Positions 1 to 8,157 of a DNA stretch of 41,649 nt are shown here, in pieces. The DNA is taken from assembly GCA_947311565.1 (NCBI GenBank), contig CAMZLH010000029.1, positions 1 through 41,649 of the forward strand, read 5' to 3'. Source of the DNA: an uncultured Nitratifractor sp. Its GTDB lineage: Bacteria > Campylobacterota > Campylobacteria > Campylobacterales > Sulfurovaceae. Under the pieces are notes generated by a model. It was not told the origin of the DNA. It searched no databases and was given only the letters and a program-made list of their open reading frames with translations. The position numbers and the translations under genes are program-made. Numbering within the stretch: the first letter of the stretch is position 1; every line of letters begins with the position of its first letter.

Positions 1-2
1 AA

Positions 3-248
3 TACATTGAACTGTTTCAAAATCAAAAAGAGACTTTTATTCACTATGAGATGTTAAAGATATTTCAAGCCATTGCTCGTGGGGAAACAGTAGATATTGA
101 GGCGTGGAAGCAGAAGTATGATGGTGTTGGTTTGGGTGCTTGGAGTTTTGATGAGTTGCGTGAGTGGATTGAGGGGCTTGATGAGGGTGAGGTTAAGAGT
201 AGGTTACTTGGGGCTTTGGCTTTTTTTGAGGGATTCAAAAAGGTTTAA
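3..248 (+). CDS. C-terminal fragment of an unrecognised protein (5' end outside window)
   Basis: The frame is open from the first bases of the window, so this is probably the end of a longer gene rather than a 65-residue gene starting at the ATG at 51. No ribosome binding site precedes that ATG. The visible part is about 81 residues, acidic and apparently helical, with a Trp-containing stretch (LGAWSFDELREWIEGLDEG) and the ending LAFFEGFKKV. I do not recognise a family. It is richer in GGG and TTG codons than the genes around it, which may hint at a different origin, but the fragment is too short to judge. No partner gene can be inferred. Confidence 0.5.
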   Translation, partial: YIELFQNQKETFIHYEMLKIFQAIARGETVDIEAWKQKYDGVGLGAWSFDELREWIEGLDEGEVKSRLLGALAFFEGFKKV

Positions 249-321
249 CATATTGTAAAATAACAAAATACCTATTTTCTTTTAATTGTGGCATACTTTA
301 ATGCCGTTTAACATTTAAATT

Positions 322-339
322 GGTGCGAAATGTCGCACC
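322..339. repeat. REP-like hairpin in the 249-475 intergenic gap
   Basis: Positions 322-328 and 333-339 form a perfect 7-bp stem (GGTGCGA / TCGCACC) around the loop AATG. It is GC-rich in an AT-rich gap. No T-run follows, so it is a poor intrinsic terminator and looks more like a REP-type dispersed palindrome. Just downstream, the octamer AATCACTA occurs twice (379-386 and 393-400) in an A/C-rich tract. Apart from these and the gatB promoter, the 227-bp gap shows nothing else clear. Confidence 0.5.
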
Positions 340-436
340 CTACATTATAATGAGCCTCACATCCAAAAACCAAAAACTAATCACTAATTACCAATCACTA
401 AAAAAATCCTTTGCTAAGCTTTAATGGCTAAAATGG

Positions 437-442
437 TATAAT
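437..442 (+). promoter_or_regulatory. Probable -10 box of the gatB operon
   Basis: A perfect TATAAT preceded by TGG lies 34 bp upstream of the gatB ATG, which would put the start of transcription near 449. No good -35 hexamer is visible, as is common for Campylobacterota vegetative promoters. The gatB ribosome binding site AGAAGGAAA (461-469) follows. Confidence 0.55.
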
Positions 443-475
443 TAGCCCAATTTATAAATTAGAAGGAAATACTAT

Positions 476-1906
476 ATGTTTGAAGTTGTGATTGGTTTAG
501 AGGTTCATGTTCAACTTAATACTAAAACTAAGCTCTTTTGCTCTTGTGCTACGAGTTTTGCGGCAGAGCCTAACAGTAATACTTGTCCTACTTGTTTGGC
601 TCTTCCTGGGGCTTTGCCTGTTGTTAACAAAGAGGCGGTTATTAAGGCTATGAGGTTTGGGTATGCTGTAGATGCAGATGTAAATGAGACTTCGTTTTTT
701 GATAGAAAGAGTTACTTCTATCCAGATAGTCCATCGGCTTATCAGATTACTCAGCTATATAAGGCTGTTGTAAAGAATGGTAAAATGGCGATAAATGGTG
801 ATGATGGCAGAGAGAAGATTATTACAATTACGCAAGCTCACTTAGAGGCAGATGCTGGCAAGAGCATGCATGAGGGGAGTATATCGAAAGTCGATTTAAA
901 CCGTGCCGGAACACCACTGCTAGAGATTGTAAGTGGACCAGATATGAGAAGTGCTTCAGAGGCTGTAGAGTATTTAAAAAAGCTTCATTCGCTTGTTCGG
1001 TATCTTGATATTTCTGATGCAAATATGCAAGAGGGGTCGTTTAGATGCGATGTTAATGTATCTATTCGTCCAAAGGGACAAAAAGAGTTTGGAACAAGAG
1101 TTGAGATTAAAAATATTAACTCTTTTAAGTTTGTAAAACAAGCTGCTGAGTATGAGATTGAGAGACAGATAGAAGCTTACGAAGATGGTGTTTATGAAGA
1201 TGAAGTTTGGCAAGAGACTAGGCTATTTAATGTAGAGAGTGGTGTAACAAAGTCTATGCGTGGCAAAGAGGAAGCAGCAGATTATCGCTACTTTCCAGAC
1301 CCAGATTTACGCCCAGTTGTTGCAACAAAAGAGATGATAAGCAAGGCAAAAGAGTTTGGTGAGCTACCAGCGCAAAAGGTAGAGCGTTATGTAAACGAGT
1401 TAAAGATAAAGCTATACGATGCCGAGGTTATTACTGCTCAAAAAGAGTTGGCTATCTATTTTGAAGAGTTACTTAATGGTGGTTCAGATGTAAAACTTGC
1501 AGTAACTTGGCTAACGCAAGAGCTACTAGGTAGGCTAAACAAACTGGGCTTAAGTATAGAAAACTCACCAGTTGCTAGTAGTGTGTTATCTAGTTTAATT
1601 GCAAAAATTACAGATGGCACAATATCTGGTAAGGGTGCAAAAGATGTTTTAGACTATATGCTAGAGAATGAAGATAGCAATGTTGATAGCATTATTGAAA
1701 AACTTGGGTTAAAGCAAGTTAGCGATGATGGTGCAATTTTAGAAATTATAGATGATATTTTGGCAAAAAATCCAGACAAAATAGAAGAGTATAAAAGTGG
1801 TAAAGATAAGCTATTTGGTTTCTTTGTTGGGCAAGTTATGAAAGCTAGCAAAGGTAGTGCAAACCCTGCAAAAGTAAATGAACTATTAAAACAAAGACTT
1901 AGCTAA
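476..1906 (+). CDS. gatB: Aspartyl/glutamyl-tRNA(Asn/Gln) amidotransferase subunit B
   Basis: GatB is the tRNA-binding, kinase-like subunit of GatCAB. This complex converts Glu-tRNA(Gln) and Asp-tRNA(Asn) to the amidated forms in organisms lacking the matching synthetases. The 476 residues are full family length. The N-terminal signature GLEVHVQL, the Cys-containing segments KLFCSC and [10 protein letters not shown], and the central [13 protein letters not shown] motif are all present. The C-terminal YqeY-like tail ends in the usual [20 protein letters not shown] type segment. An AGAAGGAAA ribosome binding site sits 6 bases before the ATG. The stop codon overlaps the start of the channel gene by one base (TAATG), so translation is probably coupled. 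gatA and gatC are not in the window. Confidence 0.97.
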   Translation: MFEVVIGLEVHVQLNTKTKLFCSCATSFAAEPNSNTCPTCLALPGALPVVNKEAVIKAMRFGYAVDADVNETSFFDRKSYFYPDSPSAYQITQLYKAVVKNGKMAINGDDGREKIITITQAHLEADAGKSMHEGSISKVDLNRAGTPLLEIVSGPDMRSASEAVEYLKKLHSLVRYLDISDANMQEGSFRCDVNVSIRPKGQKEFGTRVEIKNINSFKFVKQAAEYEIERQIEAYEDGVYEDEVWQETRLFNVESGVTKSMRGKEEAADYRYFPDPDLRPVVATKEMISKAKEFGELPAQKVERYVNELKIKLYDAEVITAQKELAIYFEELLNGGSDVKLAVTWLTQELLGRLNKLGLSIENSPVASSVLSSLIAKITDGTISGKGAKDVLDYMLENEDSNVDSIIEKLGLKQVSDDGAILEIIDDILAKNPDKIEEYKSGKDKLFGFFVGQVMKASKGSANPAKVNELLKQRLS

Positions 1907-3474
1907 TGGCAAAAAGTAGAGAAAAAACTATTTTTATGTCTCCATTTCTCTACCTTGCTCGTTCTAAAAAATATAGAGATACAAAAGCCTATTTTAGAAC
2001 TATCTTTAAAGATCCAACTAATAAAGTTAAGCAGTGGATTGATTACTTTTTAATAGTTTTAATTTTAAGCTCTGTTGCAATATTTATTTATGAGGTTAAA
2101 AACCCAATTCCTGTATGGTTAGAGTATTATGCTGTATATTTTGCTTCGGCTATATTTTTAATAGAGTATATGGTGAATTTTTGGCTATATAATGATATTC
2201 ATAAAGATATTTTAACGGAGTATAATAAAGCTAAAATTATAGGCATAAAGCCAAACTACTATAGAATATTTTTTAAGAGTTTACTAAAAAAACTATCTTA
2301 TATAATTACTCCAGTTGCTATTATTGACCTATTGGCAATTTTACCTGCATATAGACCACTTAGAATTTTGCGTATTTTTGTGCTTTTTAGATTTTTAAAG
2401 CTACTAAAGCACTCTAAAAGTTTGTATCAGTTTGTAGAGGTTTTGAGCGATAGAAAATTTGAGCTTTTAACTCTGCTTGTACTATTTGTATTTGTTGTTG
2501 TAGTTGGTGGTTTGGCTATATATACGCTAGAAGATATGGAAAATGAGAATATTAAGTCTTTAATAGATGCCTTGTATTGGTCTTTTATTACAATTACAAC
2601 AGTTGGATATGGTGATATTTCACCAGTTACAATACCTGGAAAAGTTGTATCTCTTGTAATTATTATTTTAGGTATTACAATGATATCTTTTGCAACATCT
2701 GTAATTGTATCGGCATTTTCAGAGAAGCTGCACGAGCTTAAAGAGGATCGAATTACAGAGCATCTGCAATCTAAAAGTGAATTTTTGGTTATATGTGGCT
2801 ATGGGCAGCTAACTAAGGTTTTTTTACAAAAAAATAGAGAATTAATAGATAGCAATGAGTATATTATTTTAGATAATGATGCAAGCAGAGTTCAAGAGGC
2901 AAATCTAAGTGGGTATCGTGCAATTAACGATGATGCAAGTAGATATGAGGTCTTAAAGAGATTCTATAACAATAGCTCTAAAATTACACTACTTGCATTA
3001 ACTGGTGATGATGTTGAAAATATCTATATAACTTTAAATGCAAAGAGTTTAAGTAGAAAAATAAGAGTAATAGCAGCTGCTAGAGATATAAAGTTGTATA
3101 ATAAGTATGTTAGAGCAGGAGTAGATAGAGTCGTATTGCCAAACGAGCTTGCTTCATCTGTATTGACATCTTCTATTGCATACCCAACTATATTTAAAGC
3201 AGTAAATGCAATTTTAAGCAGTAAAAATGTTGCTACATTAGATGAATACTATATAGATAACTACTCTAAAATTAAAGATAAAAGTGTTCAAGAGCTTGAT
3301 TTAAATAGATACAATATTGTTCTATTTGCTATAAAAAAGGGATTTAAAGGAGTGCTTATCTTTAACCCTAAAAGTGATTATATAGTTAAAGATGGAGATA
3401 TTTTAATTGTATTAGGTAACAAGATTGCAATAGAGTATTTTAGAGAGTTACACAATTTAGGAAGCTACTCATGA
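1906..3474 (+). CDS. Six-TM voltage-gated-type potassium channel with RCK (TrkA-N/TrkA-C) domain
   Basis: This is an inner-membrane K+ channel of 522 residues. Four N-terminal hydrophobic segments resemble an S1-S4 sensor. The fourth carries regularly spaced Arg/Lys (RPLRILRIFVLFRFLK, about residues 150-165), as in Kv-type sensors. S5, a pore loop with the K+ selectivity filter TVGYGD (residues 232-237) and S6 follow. The cytoplasmic half has a Rossmann RCK domain starting at VICGYGQ (near 298) and a TrkA-C domain near 440-520. The start overlaps the gatB stop by one base and the end overlaps the next RCK gene by 4 bp (ATGA), so channel and RCK protein are likely made together. K+ selectivity is well supported. 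Actual voltage gating is inferred from the charge pattern alone, and the RCK ligand (nucleotide, cation) is unknown. Confidence 0.9.
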   Translation: MAKSREKTIFMSPFLYLARSKKYRDTKAYFRTIFKDPTNKVKQWIDYFLIVLILSSVAIFIYEVKNPIPVWLEYYAVYFASAIFLIEYMVNFWLYNDIHKDILTEYNKAKIIGIKPNYYRIFFKSLLKKLSYIITPVAIIDLLAILPAYRPLRILRIFVLFRFLKLLKHSKSLYQFVEVLSDRKFELLTLLVLFVFVVVVGGLAIYTLEDMENENIKSLIDALYWSFITITTVGYGDISPVTIPGKVVSLVIIILGITMISFATSVIVSAFSEKLHELKEDRITEHLQSKSEFLVICGYGQLTKVFLQKNRELIDSNEYIILDNDASRVQEANLSGYRAINDDASRYEVLKRFYNNSSKITLLALTGDDVENIYITLNAKSLSRKIRVIAAARDIKLYNKYVRAGVDRVVLPNELASSVLTSSIAYPTIFKAVNAILSSKNVATLDEYYIDNYSKIKDKSVQELDLNRYNIVLFAIKKGFKGVLIFNPKSDYIVKDGDILIVLGNKIAIEYFRELHNLGSYS

Positions 3475-4157
3475 GTAATGTAATATATATTTTTGGTTAT
3501 GGTAAATTTGGAAAGTCTGTATATAAAGCTCTTAGTAAGTTTGACTATACTATAAAGATAAAAGTAGTAGTGCAAGATATATATAATGAAGCAGTTAATG
3601 ATGGCTTAGATGTAGAGCTTTATGATATGTATGATGATGAGAGTATTAAGAGTCTTGGATTAGAGAGTGTAGATAGAGTAATATGTGCAATGGATAATAA
3701 CCATAAAAACCTCTTTTTAACTTTGTCTATTAGAGAGCTCTATCCAAAATTATATATTATGGGGTTATCTAACTCGATACACTTAACTGATAAACTAAAG
3801 ATGGCAGGAGCAAATAGAGTTATTGATACCTACGGATTAAGTGGACTGATGATCAAAAATGTTCTCTTAAAACCAGCTTCATCAGAGTTTTTGCAGGGGT
3901 TTATAAATAACTCTCATGGTCTTATATTTAAAGAGTTCACAATTACTAAAGAGTCTGATTTAGATGGTAAAATGGTTAGCACTATAGATTTTGATAGTTA
4001 TAATATTATTTTTATAGGTATGGTAGATTTAGAGAAGGGTAAAAACTTTATATTTACAACAGCAGGGCAAGAGCATAAAATAGATGAAGATGATATTTTG
4101 TTACTTGTTGGAAAAGAGGAGAATATAGATAAATTTATTAAAGCACACGGAGGCTAA
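3471..4157 (+). CDS. RCK-only potassium channel regulator (TrkA-N + TrkA-C)
   Basis: A soluble 228-residue protein with a Rossmann fold opening at YIFGYGKFGKSV (residues 6-17), a TrkA-N domain to about 130 and a C-terminal TrkA-C domain ending KEENIDKFI. It has no membrane segment. It overlaps the channel gene by 4 bp. Channels such as MthK assemble gating rings from tethered and free RCK domains, so the simplest inference is that this protein is a second gating-ring subunit for the upstream channel. Here the free RCK is a separate, diverged gene. It could instead serve a Trk/Ktr transporter, but no TrkH/KtrB is present in the window. gpsA begins one base after its stop codon. Confidence 0.85.
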   Translation: MSNVIYIFGYGKFGKSVYKALSKFDYTIKIKVVVQDIYNEAVNDGLDVELYDMYDDESIKSLGLESVDRVICAMDNNHKNLFLTLSIRELYPKLYIMGLSNSIHLTDKLKMAGANRVIDTYGLSGLMIKNVLLKPASSEFLQGFINNSHGLIFKEFTITKESDLDGKMVSTIDFDSYNIIFIGMVDLEKGKNFIFTTAGQEHKIDEDDILLLVGKEENIDKFIKAHGG

Positions 4158-4158
4158 A

Positions 4159-5046
4159 ATGGATATTTGTGTAGTAGGAGCAGGAAAGTGGGGGAGTGCC
4201 TTGGCTGTTGCTTATAGCCAGAAAAACAGTGTGGTAGTAACCTCAAGAAATAGAAGAGAGTTAGAAAACTTTGTAACAATTGCCGATGGACTAAAGAGAG
4301 AGTATTTAGTAATGGCAATACCTACGCAGTTTGTAAAAGAGTTTATGAGTGAGCATTTTGTAGATTGTGGGCAAAAACTTTTAATTGCTGCAAAGGGTAT
4401 AGAAGTTAGTAGTGGTAAATTTTTAAACGAAGTTTACGAAGATTTTGTACCAAAAGAAAGGTTGGCATTTTTAAGTGGTCCATCATTTGCTGCAGAGGTG
4501 GTTAAGAAGCTACCAACAGCTCTTGTTGTTAGCTCTAGCAATATAGAGTTGGCAAAAGAGTTTGCTACTGCAATGCCACCATTTATTAGAGCATATAGCG
4601 ATACTGATGTAGTAGGTGCAGAGGTTAGTGGGGCATATAAAAATGCTATTGCAATAGCTGCAGGGGTTTGCGAAGGCTTGGGGCTTGGCAACAATGCAAG
4701 AGCTGCCCTAATTACAAGAGGATTGGTAGAGATGAGCCGTTTTGGAGAATACTTTGGAGCAAAAAAAGAGACTTTTCTATCTCTTGGAGGAGCTGGAGAC
4801 CTATTTTTAACAGCAAGTAGCAAGTTGTCTAGAAACTTTAGAGTTGGTCTTGGCTTGGCAGAGGGTAAAGAGTTAGATACTATACTAAAAGAGCTTGGAG
4901 AAGTAGCAGAAGGTGTTTATACAACCAAAGCAATTGTAAAAATAGCAACAGATAAAAATATCTATCTGCCAATTGCAACAGAGGTTAGCCAACTACTTGA
5001 TGGCAAAGAGCCAATGGCTAGTTTGAAAGATCTATTAGATAGATAG
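4159..5046 (+). CDS. gpsA: Glycerol-3-phosphate dehydrogenase [NAD(P)+]
   Basis: GpsA reduces dihydroxyacetone phosphate to sn-glycerol-3-phosphate, the backbone for phospholipid synthesis. Seen here: the N-terminal NAD(P)-binding GAGKWGSALA, the substrate-region signature LSGPSFAAEV, and the C-terminal helical domain with the catalytic-Lys segment GAYKNAIAIAAG and the signature GGAGDLFLTASS. Its 295 residues are slightly short of the usual 330 but no motif is missing. It is the last gene of the gatB operon; from memory, gatB and gpsA are also neighbours in Campylobacter jejuni, where the channel genes are not between them. Its last 12 bases overlap the 3' end of the convergent aminotransferase gene, so there is no room for a separate terminator. 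Confidence 0.95.
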   Translation: MDICVVGAGKWGSALAVAYSQKNSVVVTSRNRRELENFVTIADGLKREYLVMAIPTQFVKEFMSEHFVDCGQKLLIAAKGIEVSSGKFLNEVYEDFVPKERLAFLSGPSFAAEVVKKLPTALVVSSSNIELAKEFATAMPPFIRAYSDTDVVGAEVSGAYKNAIAIAAGVCEGLGLGNNARAALITRGLVEMSRFGEYFGAKKETFLSLGGAGDLFLTASSKLSRNFRVGLGLAEGKELDTILKELGEVAEGVYTTKAIVKIATDKNIYLPIATEVSQLLDGKEPMASLKDLLDR

Positions 5047-6165
5047 ATACTCATCTTTTAAAAACTTTTTTATTCGTTTAATACCCTCTTTAATATTCTC
5101 TAAGTTGGTTGTATAGGCAAATCTAACATATTTCTCTGCTTGGTTTGTGCCAAAGTCTATACCAGGAGTTACTGCTACATGGGTTTTACTAAATAGCTTT
5201 TGAGCAAAAATTTGGCTATTGTTTTCATATTTAGATATATCTGCCCAAATATAAAATGCACCACTTGGGAGTGTTGGTATTTTAAATAGTTTTGATAGCT
5301 CATTGTAGAGGTAATCTCTTCTAGTTTTAAATATATTTTTGCTGCTTTTAAGATAGCTATAATCAAAAGCATCTAAAGCTGCATATTGACTAATAGTAGG
5401 TGCAGAGATAAATATATTTTGTACTATCTCTTCTGCTTTTTTTATGTAGTTATCTGGTACTATTAGCCAACCAACCCTAAACCCTGGCATTAGATAGTAT
5501 TTTGAGAATCCATTAATTACAAAAACATCTTTACTAAATTTTAGCGCTGTTTCTACTTTGGTATCATAGGTTAAACCATGGTATAGTTCGTCGCTAATAA
5601 AGGCAATTGAGTGTTTATTACAATACTCTATAAGCTCTTTTAAATTACTATAGTCATAGATATTTCCAGTTGGATTTGCTGGGTTAGATATCTGTAAAGC
5701 AGAGAGATTTAAACCATTAAGATGCTCTTTTGTAATTTGAAAATTGCTATTGCTAAATACCTCTATTTTAGTTGGGTTTATATATAAAAGGTTAGATATA
5801 TTTTTATAGCATGGATATCCTGGGTCGCTAAAGCCCAAAGAGCCATTATAATCACAAGTTAAAGAGTATGCAACTAAAAAAGCACCACTTGTACCTGGTG
5901 TTATAATTATATTTTTATAATCTAAATCTATGCCATAAGTGCTACTGTAGTGTTTGGCAATTTTTTCTCTTAAACTTTGTAGTCCAAGGCTTTGTGTGTA
6001 TCCAAATTTAGACTCTTGTAGTGCTTTAATAGCTGCAAGTTCTACTTTTGGATTTGGCTTTAAATCTGGCTCGCCTATCTCAAAATGTATAGAGTCGCTA
6101 TGCTCTCTTGCTTTTTTTACAATATCCATAACAATAAAGCTACTAATGCCTTTTAATCTTTGCAT
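5035..6165 (-). CDS. Class I/II pyridoxal-phosphate aminotransferase
   Basis: A 376-residue fold-type I PLP enzyme of the aspartate/tyrosine aminotransferase group. Visible motifs are the substrate segment IGEPDLKPNP, the PLP-ring motif SNPANPTGNIY, the DELYHGL segment, and the Schiff-base lysine in NGFSKYYLMPGFRVGW (Lys222). The C-terminal RFAYTTNLENIKEGIKRI segment supplies the usual substrate-carboxylate Arg. The amino acid substrate cannot be told from sequence; members of this group act on aspartate, aromatic amino acids, alanine or methionine. It is transcribed alone, divergently from the deacetylase gene and convergently with gpsA. AAAAGG lies before its ATG. Confidence 0.9.
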   Translation of the reverse strand: MQRLKGISSFIVMDIVKKAREHSDSIHFEIGEPDLKPNPKVELAAIKALQESKFGYTQSLGLQSLREKIAKHYSSTYGIDLDYKNIIITPGTSGAFLVAYSLTCDYNGSLGFSDPGYPCYKNISNLLYINPTKIEVFSNSNFQITKEHLNGLNLSALQISNPANPTGNIYDYSNLKELIEYCNKHSIAFISDELYHGLTYDTKVETALKFSKDVFVINGFSKYYLMPGFRVGWLIVPDNYIKKAEEIVQNIFISAPTISQYAALDAFDYSYLKSSKNIFKTRRDYLYNELSKLFKIPTLPSGAFYIWADISKYENNSQIFAQKLFSKTHVAVTPGIDFGTNQAEKYVRFAYTTNLENIKEGIKRIKKFLKDEYLSI

Positions 6166-6190
6166 AGACTACCTTTTTTAAAACTATTGT

Positions 6191-6198
6191 ATTATAAT
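6191..6198. promoter_or_regulatory. Symmetrical -10 box shared by divergent genes
   Basis: The 8-bp palindrome ATTATAAT reads as TATAAT on both strands inside the 40-bp gap between the aminotransferase (start 6165, minus strand) and the deacetylase-like gene (ATG at 6206, plus strand). For the plus gene the box ends 7 bases before the ATG. For the minus gene it ends about 25 bases before the start. Confidence 0.4.
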
Positions 6199-6205
6199 AT
6201 TGCTT

Positions 6206-7090
6206 ATGAGATATATAATTATTTTATCAATTTTAAGCCAGTTTCTAGTTGCCTTTACATATAAAGCTACATTTGGATGTATTACTTTGGCTAATAAAGA
6301 GTATGTTGCAATAAGATATTTAAATAAAATTAATAATAATTACTACTTAGTTGTAGATAAAAGTAGTTTAAAAAGTGGCTTTATAGAAGCTAATGAGCCA
6401 CTTTTTAAATGTGATACACTAGGTAGATATGGAGAACTTTTAGATACTTCTACTAAAGTACCTTATCCTTTACAAAATGATGGAGTAGTAAGTTCAAGTA
6501 GTGGAGTTATAATTAGTACCGATCTTTGTCCATCTTCTAAAAAAGGCTTTGAAGATAGATTATATAAAGCTTTAATTGCTAAGTTTAAAAATCCAGTTCC
6601 TGTTACTCTATTTATTACTAAAAGATGGATTGTAAGACATAAAAAAGAGCTACTACAGTTTATAAATTGGCAAAAGAGTGGAAAGCTAAATATTACTTGG
6701 GGTAACCATACTGCTTATCATAGATATAACAAAAAAGTACCTTTAAATAGAAACTTTGTTCTATTAGAAGATGAAAATTTAGAAAAAGATATATTAGATT
6801 TAGAGATAGAGCTAATAAATAATGGTATTACACCATCTATTTTTTTTAGATTTCCTGGACTTGTATCTGATAAAAAAAGTATAGAGAAGGTTAAAAAATT
6901 GGGTTTAATTACTATAGGTTCTAACACTTGGGTAGCAAAAAATCAAAGTATAAAGGAGGGTTCTATTATACTACTACACGGCAATAAAAACGAACCACAA
7001 GGTGTAGATATATTTTTAAAAAATATAGAAAATAATAGAACTTTTTTTGATTTAATAGATAAAAATTTAAATAGTATAGAAAATTTATAG
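6206..7090 (+). CDS. Exported polysaccharide deacetylase-like protein (NodB/CE4 fold)
   Basis: A signal peptide (MRYIIILSILSQFLVAFTYK) points to export. The second half shows CE4 landmarks: an Asp in STDLCP (D106) for motif 1, the metal-binding HTxxH in WGNHTAYH (H168, H172) for motif 2, FRFPG for motif 3, and a C-terminal ILLHGN for motif 5. Such enzymes remove acetyl groups from N-acetylated sugars in peptidoglycan or other glycans; the substrate here is unknown. Motif 1 lacks the usual double Asp, so activity is uncertain. I chose the ATG at 6206; a TTG at 6200 in the same frame is possible. There is no ribosome binding site and a TATAAT lies only 7 bases upstream, so the mRNA may be leaderless. 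The gene ends 8 bp from convergent batD. Confidence 0.75.
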   Translation: MRYIIILSILSQFLVAFTYKATFGCITLANKEYVAIRYLNKINNNYYLVVDKSSLKSGFIEANEPLFKCDTLGRYGELLDTSTKVPYPLQNDGVVSSSSGVIISTDLCPSSKKGFEDRLYKALIAKFKNPVPVTLFITKRWIVRHKKELLQFINWQKSGKLNITWGNHTAYHRYNKKVPLNRNFVLLEDENLEKDILDLEIELINNGITPSIFFRFPGLVSDKKSIEKVKKLGLITIGSNTWVAKNQSIKEGSIILLHGNKNEPQGVDIFLKNIENNRTFFDLIDKNLNSIENL

Positions 7091-7098
7091 TATATATC

Positions 7099-8157
7099 TT
7101 AAGAGGCTATAGATATCTTTTTAACTATAGTAATTGCCTCTTTTTTATACTGTTTTAGATTTAAATTGGTATCTATATTCTCTTCTAATTTAACTAATAG
7201 CTCATCTAATTTATATCTATTTATATATGGTAGTAGTCTATTATATAGCTCTTTATTTCTCTTAGATTTTTTTATATTAATTATTAGATTAGAGCTTTTT
7301 ACTCTACTATTGTTATAGACTTTGTAGAGTAAAATTGTACTTATAACCCCAAATAGAAAGCCTAAAATTGTAGATACTACTATATAATAACTTTTGAATG
7401 TAGATTTTTTTTGAGTTGATATCTCTATATTGATCTGCTTAGTAGATAGATACTCAACCATTTGAGTATCTATATTAAAGTATTTAAACTCTATTGCTGG
7501 TATTGTAAAATTATTCTCTGCTACTATAATAAATTTTTGAGTAAAACTATTATTAATTTTACTATTAATAGTTTCCTCTTTTATAATTGGAGTTTCATTA
7601 AAAATTGTTTGGTTTTGTAGGTTTAATTTAAGTGGTTTAATAGAGTCGGTTGCTCCTAATCCATATATAGTTATAGTTAAGGCTATTGGCTCTTTAGATT
7701 TATATTTTTTTCTATTTAAATTTGCTTTTATATTTAGATTTCCTGATATATCTAGATTATTAGGTATATCTTTAACAACTATTATATTTTCATTACTATA
7801 TATCTTTTTCCAACTTGTTTGTAATAATTTTTTATCAAATGTAGATATTTTAATATCTTGCCTTGGAATAAATAGAGTTCCTGTTTTTTTCGGAAATAGC
7901 TGTAAGTTATAGATTACTAATCTATTTATACTATTGGTTACTTTTTTAGTAGATACTACTTTAGCTATAATATCTTTTGCTTTAAACTCTATAGATTTTA
8001 TATCTCTTATATTCTCCTCTTTATTGTAACTTAAAGTTAAAGTTGCAATAATTGGTTCATTTAAGTAGGCATTTTGTTTTGAAATATTCAATTTTAAAGA
8101 TGCACTATATATACTATCTACTATAAGCAAAATTACTACTATTTTTCTAATAATCAT
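7099..8157 (-). CDS. batD: BatD-like protein (aerotolerance operon)
   Basis: A 352-residue protein with a signal peptide (about residues 1-18), a periplasmic region of two or three beta-rich Ig-like repeats (segments LKLNISKQNAYLNEPI and LNIKANLNRKKYKSKEPI), one membrane helix near residues 262-284 and a short basic cytoplasmic tail. This is the BatD (oxygen-tolerance) layout, but shorter than the roughly 500-600 residues common in other phyla. It is the last gene of a six-gene operon and overlaps the TPR gene by 11 bp. In Bacteroides the Bat system affects aerotolerance; its molecular role is unresolved. The assignment rests on architecture and position more than on individual residues. Confidence 0.75.
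   Translation of the reverse strand: MIIRKIVVILLIVDSIYSASLKLNISKQNAYLNEPIIATLTLSYNKEENIRDIKSIEFKAKDIIAKVVSTKKVTNSINRLVIYNLQLFPKKTGTLFIPRQDIKISTFDKKLLQTSWKKIYSNENIIVVKDIPNNLDISGNLNIKANLNRKKYKSKEPIALTITIYGLGATDSIKPLKLNLQNQTIFNETPIIKEETINSKINNSFTQKFIIVAENNFTIPAIEFKYFNIDTQMVEYLSTKQINIEISTQKKSTFKSYYIVVSTILGFLFGVISTILLYKVYNNSRVKSSNLIINIKKSKRNKELYNRLLPYINRYKLDELLVKLEENIDTNLNLKQYKKEAITIVKKISIAS

Noticed and set aside
828-1213. Two overlapping minus-strand frames inside gatB
   Set aside because: They are antisense shadows of a well-conserved gene and have no ribosome binding site or family features.
4434-4823. 129-codon minus-strand frame inside gpsA
   Set aside because: Antisense shadow; composition follows the gpsA codons and no conserved motif is present.
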